From an uncultured Lachnospiraceae bacterium (GTDB lineage Bacteria > Bacillota > Clostridia > Lachnospirales > Lachnospiraceae): a DNA stretch of 5,441 bases. The translations under genes were made by a program, and so were the position numbers. Positions within the stretch are counted from its first letter, which is position 1. Every line of letters begins with the position of its first letter. The notes under the pieces are model-generated. The model saw only the letters and a program-made list of their open reading frames with translations. It did not search any database and was not told the DNA's origin. Positions 1 through 5,441 of the stretch are shown in pieces. The stretch covers positions 1 to 5,441 of the forward strand of contig CALZEZ010000116.1 of the NCBI GenBank assembly GCA_945643825.1. Direction: 5' to 3'.

Positions 1-3000
1 GAAGCGGCTCAGATCCCGGATGTTGTCCATCAGCTTCTTCTGATCCTCATCGAGATTTGCATAAGCCTTCACCATCGGATTGTTCGTACGAAACAGCAAT
101 TTGTCGACAACGCCCTTCTTCTGTGAGAGAATGAAATTCTGCACATCCTGGCGGTTCTCGGTCTTCGATGCGGTACGTTCGGATTCCTTCAGGTCATCCG
201 AGCCAACTCTTCCGAAATCGCTCTTGGATTCATAGAGGAAACGTCTCTTGTTCCCGTCTGCAAGAAGCTCCTCCATCTCTTTCTTGATATCCTCAAGCTG
301 GGACTGCGTCAGTTCCTTGCCGCCATTTAAAACCTGGGCATGGAAGTAATCCTTCAGTCCCATGCGAAGTCTCGTTGCTTCCTCTCCGGAGAATATCTTC
401 GCATTTTCTTCCTTTGCAAACCACTCTTCCACCTCGCCATATACCATGCTTGCCGATTTGAAATAGCACAGACGCTCCGCAATAAGCTTCTTGAAAGCAT
501 TCTTGTCCTCCGTGTACTGCGCCACCGCAAGTGCTTCCATAAAGTCTCGGTATTCATTTTCCAGCGAGACATCGAGCTTCAGCTCTCCGATCTGATACCT
601 GAACTGATTTAAGAGATCGTCCTTTTCCTGATAAACCTGATTAAAGCGCTCCAATTCAGATGAAATGCTGATTCCCTTAAAGGACTCCACGCCGGCGGCG
701 GTCTTATAGCCTGCGTAGAAATGTACTAACCGCTTCTTTGCCTCCTTTTCGGACAGAGTCTGATCCTGCTTAAGCAGGTTGTATGCCTCATTTAACATGC
801 GAAGATGCTCGATTGCCAGCTTGTCCTCTAAGGCATTGACGGCAAGCTGACGCTCTCCGAGAATCGATACCACATAAGGGTCTACCTGAAGCTTGTCCTC
901 CTCAAACAATTTGTCTTTCAGCTTTTCCAGCTTTTCCCGGCGCTTCTCCACGGAATCCTCTTCAATATTCTTGTTCTTCTTTCGGCCTCCGTAGGCTGCC
1001 ACTAGCGGCGAGCTGCTATACCGGATGGTTCGAAGCTCACTCATCTTCTTGTCAAATTGCTTGTCGGCGTCACGGCCCTTCTGCTTCTGCGTTTCGATGG
1101 CAAGCCGAGCCTTCGCCAGGTCGTCAAGATGCTTATAGTCCGGCTCCGGTGATTTCTTCTTCTCATATTGCGACCGGAATTCTTCCTCAAACTTATCAAT
1201 ATTTGCCTTAAAGGCATCCTTGTACATGGTGCTCGCCTTGATCTGAACATACTGTCTCAGCTCTATCTCGAAGCGCTGTTTTGCTGAATATCTCTTATTA
1301 CCGGTCTTCTCGTCGATGACAGGCGTTACGTCCACGCCGCGGTTCTTCTGCCATGTCTCAAACTCTTTCATGTTGGCATTGATATTGGTCTCAAGCTCCT
1401 GCAGTAACTGATTCATTGTTTTTGAATCAAATAATACGGAGAGATCTCCACCGCTTAATGTGATTATCGTATCTAACTTCGCCCGAGTCTCATACTCAGA
1501 AGAGTCCTTGTCTAAAGCAAGCAATTGAGCCAAAAATGCCGAGGTCTTGCCGACAGCCACCTTGGAAATGCGCTCATCAATACTGCTACGCCCCGCTACA
1601 CCGGCCTTGTTGAAGGTATCCAGATACTGCCGGAATTTCTTACTCCAGTCTTCCTTGGCAAGTGACCTGTTAAACTCCTTATTGGACAGAATCATGTTCT
1701 CGTTGCTCATAATGAACTGCTTTACGATCGAATCCAGTCTTGCCTGTCCACCAAAGCTTCTAAGCCCCTCCATCGCTACACCAACTGTTTTCTTCAATTC
1801 ATCCAGATAACCAATGAAGCTGTTTCTGTCATATTTCACCATGAAATTGAGGAACTCGTTCTGTTTCATCAGAAGGTCAGCAACGGGTGCATATAGGCCA
1901 TCCGCATAGTCTAACAGAACCTGCTTCTTATCCGCAAGCTCCTTCTCTGCCTCTGTCTGTCCTCCGAGCGTCAGGCTTCCCTCACTAATTCTGCTAACCA
2001 TGTCAAGGCACATCAAAGAGAAGGTTTCATAACCAAATTTCTCCAGATTGTTCCTCTTTTGCTCCTGTGTCGTATCGTTCTCACTTAGAGTACCGCCCTC
2101 CATGTTGACAAGGAAGTAGCGCATTCTCTGTTTGATCTCTTCTACTTGCTCATTCGTCAATATGTTTCCCAGACTGGCAAGCATGGTATCAAGCGTTTTA
2201 TTTCTATCGCGGATCATCTGGATATGGTCTGCAATAAATCCGTTATAACCGTTGTTTTTCTGATTGCCCTTCTCTTCATAGAGCAAAAAGGCTTCTTCTC
2301 CAACAGAGCCATGGCTAAAGAGAGCATCCTCATAGCCTTCCAAAAGAAACTCATTAAAGTAGGTGCTTCTTCCCGGATGATTCTTTTGCTCGTCAACAAG
2401 GTCAAACGCTTTCTGTATCGCATTTACCGTTTCCGTGCCCACATTCGTCCGTTTTTTGAACGCCAGCTCTTCCTCATGCGCTTTCGCCAGATCCCTGTCC
2501 TTTTTATACATCTGCGACATTCTGCTCATGATGTCTTCTCTGGAAAAAGACTTTTTCTTCTTTTCACTTTCCTTTTGGCATTCCTCTTGAGCCCTATCCC
2601 ATAATCTTCTTAGATAGAATTCTGCCTCCTTTTCCTCCTTCTGCTGCCGGATCGAATCCCATGCGATATTGGAATAGGCAAATTTCTTATGCCGGGTCGC
2701 CGGTTTATAGGTATGACTTTGGATTAATTTATAATCCTGCTGCGCCTTCACATCAAGATAGACATAGTTTACCTTTCCATGCTTTGGCACCTCTCCAAGG
2801 AAGGCAAGATCAAGTCTCTTCCTGGCGGTCTCTACCTGTTGCGCTTTGGCGGTCACAACCCGTTTGATTATCTGGTCAATCTCGGTTTCCTCAACCCTTC
2901 CTACCAGAATCTTCTGAATCAGTTCGCGTTTGATCTCTTCCTGATAGGCCCCCTGATAGCCCGACCATCTCTCGATGCCTGCTGCCAGATTGATCTTTAA

Positions 3001-5412
3001 ATGTCCGACAAGCGTCATAAAATCGCGCTCCTGCAGATTATCAAGCTGCTCTAACGTCGTGATATTCTCTAAAAACGCCAAGTCCTCTACTGCTTTCAGT
3101 GCACAGTGCTCATCACAGAGAATGGTTCTGAGCGTCTCAAAAATCATGTTCTTATCGCTTTCTGAAAGAAAGCCATCAAAAATCGGGCTTGCCAAAAAAT
3201 CGTCTCCCTTAAGACGACTTATATAGTATCCCTCTTTTGTCTGCTCTACGGGTGCGGTCTGCTCCTTTCCTCCCTTGAGATACTCCTGCATGGAAAACTT
3301 CGCGGCGTTGTCAGGTACGTTCTCAATAAGCTTCTCTATAGCTGCCGTAAAGCTCTCCTTCGTGTTTACAATCTGCTCTGCTTTTGCAAGAAACAGCTTC
3401 TTCCAGATAAATCGTGGCAGAGCCTTGTCCTTTAGCAGATTCTCAAAGGCTGCCTCATTGCCTGAAACCGAGTTCTTAACCTCTGCAAAGAACCCGTCAA
3501 ACATTTTCTTTTCCTGCTCTGCGGTTCTCTCTCCCGTTTTGCTCTGATCCATCAGACTTCTCATTCTCGTTCCGATTGGACCCCAGTATTCCCGCGGAAG
3601 CTTCTCGCAGGCGTCTTTGAACATTTTTTCGCTTTTGGCAAGATTGTAGTTGCCTCCCTGGTATCTTAGATTATTTATCGTATGCTCTGCCATGATGCCG
3701 ACAAGAGCCGGTGTACCGGTGAGCAGAACGTCTCCAAGCTTCTCTGTGAGGTATTTTCCCATTTCCTTCTCGTTGTAGGTGGAAACAGAACCGCTTACCT
3801 TTTCCTTTATGATAGACAGATTCACCTTATAGCTGAAGACATCGTTCATCAATTCTGTCCGAAAATCTTTCTCTTTCGAAGACAGGTATTTCGTCTTATT
3901 GTCCTGCAGCATTTTCCTGATATTCTCTTTGCTGATTTCAGGGAAGGTTTTCTGAATCTGCTCAACGCGTTCCGCATATTTCTTAAAGTGCTCTGTGTTT
4001 GCCCGGATGCTCTCTGTAATGTTTTTCTCAAAGCTCTCTCTGGTAACATCCTCCTCTTTTTCACCCTTCTCATTGTGTTCAAAGAGCATCTGATCCTTCA
4101 GCTTACCAAGCACAAGCTTCTCAAGCTCCTCCTGCAGATCCTGCACCCCAAACGTCATATCATCTGCCTGCGCTTTGATCAGCTCCCTTACAAGAATCTG
4201 GTTGGTCTTGATATTTCGGTTGACGCGCATAATCTCCCTATAGAAATCGTCATCTTTGGGACTTTCGATCTTATCGTTGTGTTTTGACAGAAAGTACTGT
4301 TTTACAATGTCAACCAGCTCACCCTTAATATACCAGTCTGCCTGTTCCTTTTTCTCACTAAGCTTTAATTCACCATCCTCCGCTTTTGCGTCTCTGTGAT
4401 TCTTAATACCCACCTCAATAATCCTGAGTCTTTTCTTTACACGATCTTCTCTGGCCTCTCTTTCTTCCTCATTCTTCCTGGCGTTCTCCCGCTCTTCCAT
4501 GTGTAAATAAATCTGCATGTCGCGCTTCTGCATCTCTACATAATCGACCCGGTCCTTGGATGCCAGTGCTTTTAATGCCGCATGATTGATCAGATTTTTT
4601 ACACCATAAAATGTCTTGAAATTCTCATAGCGAACAAAGCCCTCCGGCTGTCTTGCCGCAATCGAGTTTAATTTATTGTATAAGCTGGTCGCAATCGTGT
4701 CTAAGAGGACGATATGGCACTGGCTCGGATTCCTCTCCGCGAGATAATCACACATTTCTTTGGCAGACGTGCTCATATCCTCTGTTTTGATGAATTTGTT
4801 TTCCACAAGCGCAAAAAATTTATTCATCAGGTTGATGCTTGCCGCCTCACCTAACTGTTCTGCCTTCGTGAGCTTCTTAAACATGTCGTTTAACTCCGAA
4901 AGTCCGTTTCTGTCTTCTTCCTTCAAGTCCTTTGCCTTGCTAAAATCAAACAGATCAAGTTTTTTCTCATCCTTGTAGGCTTCTTTGCAAATCTGGCTCA
5001 GACCTAAATTGATAAACGCCATCGGCTGCTGCGTGTAGTTTGCCCACGAAAACCGCAGCTTTTGGTCAAAGTCGGCCTGAAGCTTCCCGGAATATGCTCC
5101 GAAGGCTTCTCTTTCTGCGGCTTTTCTCTTACGGATCTCTTCGAGCTTCTTGTTATTTTCCTTCAGCCATCCGCTCTTGCTCTGGAACTTGCCAAGCTTC
5201 TTCTCGGGACCGTTCTGAATCCTCGCCATCTGTCTGTATTCCTCAACGTCGAACAGTCTTCCGGTATAGGTCTGCTCCGCCTGCTGCCAGTCGGCTAAGA
5301 AGGTGTCTTTTACCAGATCGATGCTTTCAAAACCATTGTCCAGGGTCTTAATGTTGAGCTGCGTGTCCACACTTTTTGTAAGAAATTCCTGCAATTTATC
5401 GTCTTTTCCCAT
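1..5412 (-). CDS. Giant Lys/Glu-rich, mostly helical protein of unknown function (3' end beyond window)
   Basis: I do not recognise the family. The frame starts at an ATG (5412-5410; MGKDDKLQEF...) and continues for 1804 codons without a stop to base 1, where it reads ...MDNIRDLSRF. The product is therefore at least about 205 kDa. The frame is also open upstream to the window edge, but the ATG is chosen because AAGGAG sits 7 bases before it. The product looks soluble and cytosolic: the N-terminus is charged, there is no signal peptide, and the longest hydrophobic run (about residues 562-575) is too short to span a membrane. It has only 9 cysteines and 12 tryptophans. Composition is dominated by K, E, L, A, D and Q, with sparse proline and glycine, which predicts long helices. 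Three segments (285-344, 925-984, 1405-1504) are charged enough to be coiled coils. I saw no intact Walker A, metal site, protease motif or close repeat. The lack of stops or frameshifts over 5.4 kb argues for selection. A structural scaffold, a large effector or a component of a conflict system are possible, but none is shown. Confidence 0.97.
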   Translation of the reverse strand, partial: MGKDDKLQEFLTKSVDTQLNIKTLDNGFESIDLVKDTFLADWQQAEQTYTGRLFDVEEYRQMARIQNGPEKKLGKFQSKSGWLKENNKKLEEIRKRKAAEREAFGAYSGKLQADFDQKLRFSWANYTQQPMAFINLGLSQICKEAYKDEKKLDLFDFSKAKDLKEEDRNGLSELNDMFKKLTKAEQLGEAASINLMNKFFALVENKFIKTEDMSTSAKEMCDYLAERNPSQCHIVLLDTIATSLYNKLNSIAARQPEGFVRYENFKTFYGVKNLINHAALKALASKDRVDYVEMQKRDMQIYLHMEERENARKNEEEREAREDRVKKRLRIIEVGIKNHRDAKAEDGELKLSEKKEQADWYIKGELVDIVKQYFLSKHNDKIESPKDDDFYREIMRVNRNIKTNQILVRELIKAQADDMTFGVQDLQEELEKLVLGKLKDQMLFEHNEKGEKEEDVTRESFEKNITESIRANTEHFKKYAERVEQIQKTFPEISKENIRKMLQDNKTKYLSSKEKDFRTELMNDVFSYKVNLSIIKEKVSGSVSTYNEKEMGKYLTEKLGDVLLTGTPALVGIMAEHTINNLRYQGGNYNLAKSEKMFKDACEKLPREYWGPIGTRMRSLMDQSKTGERTAEQEKKMFDGFFAEVKNSVSGNEAAFENLLKDKALPRFIWKKLFLAKAEQIVNTKESFTAAIEKLIENVPDNAAKFSMQEYLKGGKEQTAPVEQTKEGYYISRLKGDDFLASPIFDGFLSESDKNMIFETLRTILCDEHCALKAVEDLAFLENITTLEQLDNLQERDFMTLVGHLKINLAAGIERWSGYQGAYQEEIKRELIQKILVGRVEETEIDQIIKRVVTAKAQQVETARKRLDLAFLGEVPKHGKVNYVYLDVKAQQDYKLIQSHTYKPATRHKKFAYSNIAWDSIRQQKEEKEAEFYLRRLWDRAQEECQKESEKKKKSFSREDIMSRMSQMYKKDRDLAKAHEEELAFKKRTNVGTETVNAIQKAFDLVDEQKNHPGRSTYFNEFLLEGYEDALFSHGSVGEEAFLLYEEKGNQKNNGYNGFIADHIQMIRDRNKTLDTMLASLGNILTNEQVEEIKQRMRYFLVNMEGGTLSENDTTQEQKRNNLEKFGYETFSLMCLDMVSRISEGSLTLGGQTEAEKELADKKQVLLDYADGLYAPVADLLMKQNEFLNFMVKYDRNSFIGYLDELKKTVGVAMEGLRSFGGQARLDSIVKQFIMSNENMILSNKEFNRSLAKEDWSKKFRQYLDTFNKAGVAGRSSIDERISKVAVGKTSAFLAQLLALDKDSSEYETRAKLDTIITLSGGDLSVLFDSKTMNQLLQELETNINANMKEFETWQKNRGVDVTPVIDEKTGNKRYSAKQRFEIELRQYVQIKASTMYKDAFKANIDKFEEEFRSQYEKKKSPEPDYKHLDDLAKARLAIETQKQKGRDADKQFDKKMSELRTIRYSSSPLVAAYGGRKKNKNIEEDSVEKRREKLEKLKDKLFEEDKLQVDPYVVSILGERQLAVNALEDKLAIEHLRMLNEAYNLLKQDQTLSEKEAKKRLVHFYAGYKTAAGVESFKGISISSELERFNQVYQEKDDLLNQFRYQIGELKLDVSLENEYRDFMEALAVAQYTEDKNAFKKLIAERLCYFKSASMVYGEVEEWFAKEENAKIFSGEEATRLRMGLKDYFHAQVLNGGKELTQSQLEDIKKEMEELLADGNKRRFLYESKSDFGRVGSDDLKESERTASKTENRQDVQNFILSQKKGVVDKLLFRTNNPMVKAYANLDEDQKKLMDNIRDLSRF
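901..1200 (-). other. Charged helical region 3 with coiled-coil heptads (residues 1405-1504)
   Basis: Two strongly charged stretches (1405-1464 and 1484-1504) flank a short Ser/Gly/basic linker. In the second stretch, 14 of 20 residues (1485-1504) are charged, and V1488, L1495 and L1502 fall at 7-residue spacing with L1498 in the d position. That is a short canonical heptad pattern. The region is probably an extended helical hairpin or stalk near the C-terminal part seen here. Confidence 0.55.
964..1020 (-). other. Ser/Gly/basic linker inside the third charged region (residues 1465-1483)
   Basis: Residues 1465-1483 (YSSSPLVAAYGGRKKNKNI) contain three serines, a proline, a Gly-Gly pair and a basic RKKNK cluster. 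This breaks the long charged helices on both sides and is most simply a turn or flexible hinge, which would let the two helices fold back as a hairpin. Confidence 0.45.
2461..2640 (-). other. Probable coiled coil 2 (residues 925-984)
   Basis: Of these 60 residues, 32 are Asp, Glu, Lys or Arg, with no proline or glycine throughout. The segment includes KEEKEAEFYLRRLWDRAQEE and, just after it, a lysine run (KKKK, 952-955 within SEKKKKSF). It begins soon after the basic tyrosine-rich patch and leads into a more ordinary helical block, suggesting a rigid spacer or oligomerisation helix. Confidence 0.55.
2674..2790 (-). other. Basic, tyrosine-rich, less helical patch (residues 875-913)
   Basis: This stretch departs from the surrounding Lys/Glu helix pattern. 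It contains tyrosines at 883, 885, 894, 902 and 913, and many basic residues or histidines (K877, H878, K880, K889, K895, H900, K903, R907, H908, K909, K910) against only D887 and D893 between 876 and 910. Segments such as KVNYVYLDV look strand-like. A ligand- or nucleic-acid-binding surface is conceivable, but I recognise no family here. Confidence 0.4.
3229..3276 (-). other. Predicted flexible linker (residues 713-728)
   Basis: Residues 713-728 (KGGKEQTAPVEQTKEG) are rich in Gly, Gln, Thr and Glu, with one Pro and almost no bulky hydrophobics. This is unlike the helical sequence on both sides. It is a good candidate for a boundary between the preceding aromatic helical block and the next one, which begins near YYISRLKGDD. 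Confidence 0.5.
4381..4560 (-). other. Probable coiled coil 1 (residues 285-344)
   Basis: Of these 60 residues, 32 are Asp, Glu, Lys or Arg. Residues 305-324 alone contain 15, in a run of alternating Glu and Arg (from MEERENARKN onward) with no proline or glycine. The flanks (MQKRDMQIYL, VKKRLRIIEV) supply hydrophobic positions at roughly helical spacing. Such a segment is expected to be a long single helix or coiled coil separating the N-terminal part from the next helical block. Confidence 0.6.
5101..5160 (-). other. Short charged helix near the N-terminus of the giant protein
   Basis: Residues 85-104 (ENNKKLEEIRKRKAAEREAF) form a proline- and glycine-free, Lys/Arg/Glu-dense run typical of a solvent-exposed helix. 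It follows a more mixed, aromatic region (W42, W82) and precedes another aromatic stretch (W123, Y126). It probably connects two packed parts of the N-terminal region. This is a reading of composition, not a domain match. Confidence 0.45.
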
Positions 5413-5419
5413 TTGTCTT

Positions 5420-5425
5420 CTCCTT
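5420..5425 (-). promoter_or_regulatory. Shine-Dalgarno sequence of the giant gene
   Basis: On the minus strand the bases read AAGGAG, followed by a 7-base spacer (AAGACAA) and the ATG at 5412. This is a near-perfect match to the 16S anti-Shine-Dalgarno complement at good spacing. It fixes the start codon even though the frame is open further upstream. Its first two bases overlap the last two of a TAA (5426-5424), giving the fused TAAGGAG arrangement often seen between genes of one operon. Confidence 0.9.
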
Positions 5426-5441
5426 ATCGGGTGCCTGGTGT
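5424..5441 (-). CDS. Possible 3' end of an upstream gene in the same operon
   Basis: In the frame beginning at 5441 the minus strand reads ACA CCA GGC ACC CGA TAA, that is ...TPGTR followed by a stop. The stop lies 11 bases before the ATG of the giant gene and overlaps its ribosome binding site. If real, the two genes are co-transcribed and probably translationally coupled. Only five codons are visible, so nothing can be said of the product. An alternative is a gene in the third frame, which stays open through the leader (...HQAPDKEKTNGKRR) and stops at 5398-5396, overlapping the start of the giant gene. Non-coding leader is also possible. Confidence 0.35.
   Translation of the reverse strand, partial: TPGTR

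Noticed and set aside
1041..1250. Minus-strand frame of 69 codons within the giant gene, rich in Arg and Ser.
   Set aside because: It is an out-of-frame reading of the same strand. The main frame is continuous across it and no frameshift is needed. The same applies to minus-strand frames at 354-572, 2214-2423 and 3849-4082.
1543..1566. Walker A-like sequence SKVAVGKT (residues 1283-1290).
   Set aside because: The first glycine of GxxxxGK[ST] is replaced by Ser1283. No strand-like segment precedes it convincingly and no Walker B motif was found nearby. It is probably chance.
2146..2604. Plus-strand open frame of 152 codons with membrane-like stretches.
   Set aside because: It is antisense to the Lys/Glu-rich coiled-coil region 925-984 and sequence around it. 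The apparent membrane segments (FLLFTFLLAFLL type) arise from antisense Lys and Glu codons.
3103..3117. CDEHC (residues 766-770), a possible metal-binding cluster.
   Set aside because: It is a single pair of cysteines with no second Cys/His pair at zinc-finger spacing nearby. The segment fits an ordinary helix.
3688..3729. Hydrophobic stretch VLLTGTPALVGIMA (residues 562-575) as a membrane segment.
   Set aside because: At about 14 residues, with Thr, Gly and Pro and charged flanks on both sides, it is too short to span a membrane. It is more likely a buried helix.
2479..4005. Two HEPN/Cas13-like R-x4-6-H matches: RANTEH (470-475) and RDLAKAH (973-979).
   Set aside because: Such short patterns are expected by chance in a large Arg/His-containing protein. 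The expected polar residue context is lacking in the first, the length is much greater than Cas13, and no CRISPR repeat is present.
3682..4287. Plus-strand open frame of 201 codons with a hydrophobic translation.
   Set aside because: It lies antisense inside the giant gene. Its Leu/Phe/Ile-rich product is what results from reading Lys and Glu codons backwards. I saw no convincing ribosome binding site, and the minus-strand frame is far longer.
5040..5351. Two overlapping plus-strand open frames (103 and 78 codons) near the start of the giant gene.
   Set aside because: They overlap each other in different frames and lie antisense to the N-terminal coding region. Neither has a recognisable product.
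1..5441. Phage tape-measure protein as an identity for the giant gene.
   Set aside because: Length and helical character fit, but there are no hydrophobic transmembrane-like segments, no periodic Trp/Phe repeats of the tape-measure type, and no visible phage neighbours. It cannot be excluded without flanking genes.

Overview
The whole window is occupied by one very large protein-coding gene on the minus strand. Its reading frame opens at an ATG at 5412 and runs through 1804 consecutive sense codons to base 1, where the window cuts it off before any stop codon. I read this frame row by row and found no in-frame stop, so the gene looks intact. Only 29 bases lie upstream of the start. They hold a strong Shine-Dalgarno sequence and, probably, the last codons and stop of a preceding gene on the same strand.

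Organism: the strong AAGGAG ribosome binding site, GC content that looks like the mid-forties by eye, preference for AAG over AAA for lysine, frequent AGA arginine and GGA glycine codons, and rare ATA together suggest a low-to-mid GC Firmicute. A Clostridia or Lachnospiraceae-type gut or rumen bacterium would fit. This is an inference from composition, not from a marker gene.

Protein layout, in N-to-C order: a mixed helical N-terminal part (about residues 1-284); a very highly charged probable coiled coil (285-344); a long helical region (345-712) with loosely repeated aromatic helices; a Gly/Gln/Pro linker (713-728); a helical block (729-874); a basic, tyrosine-rich and less helical patch (875-913); a second highly charged coiled-coil-like segment (925-984); a helical block (985-1404); a third charged, coiled-coil-prone segment (1405-1504) containing a short Ser/Gly/basic linker; and a further helical part (1505-1804) that continues beyond the window. 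There is no signal peptide, no membrane segment long enough to cross a bilayer, and no catalytic motif or domain family that I recognise. The best description is a giant, intact, cytosolic, Lys/Glu-rich, predominantly alpha-helical protein of unknown function.

Other open frames in the window, on both strands, are shadows of this gene. Plus-strand frames translate into Leu/Phe/Ser-rich products because they read antisense to Lys and Glu codons. I see no RNA genes, CRISPR arrays, insertion sequences, terminators or intergenic regions apart from the 29-base leader.
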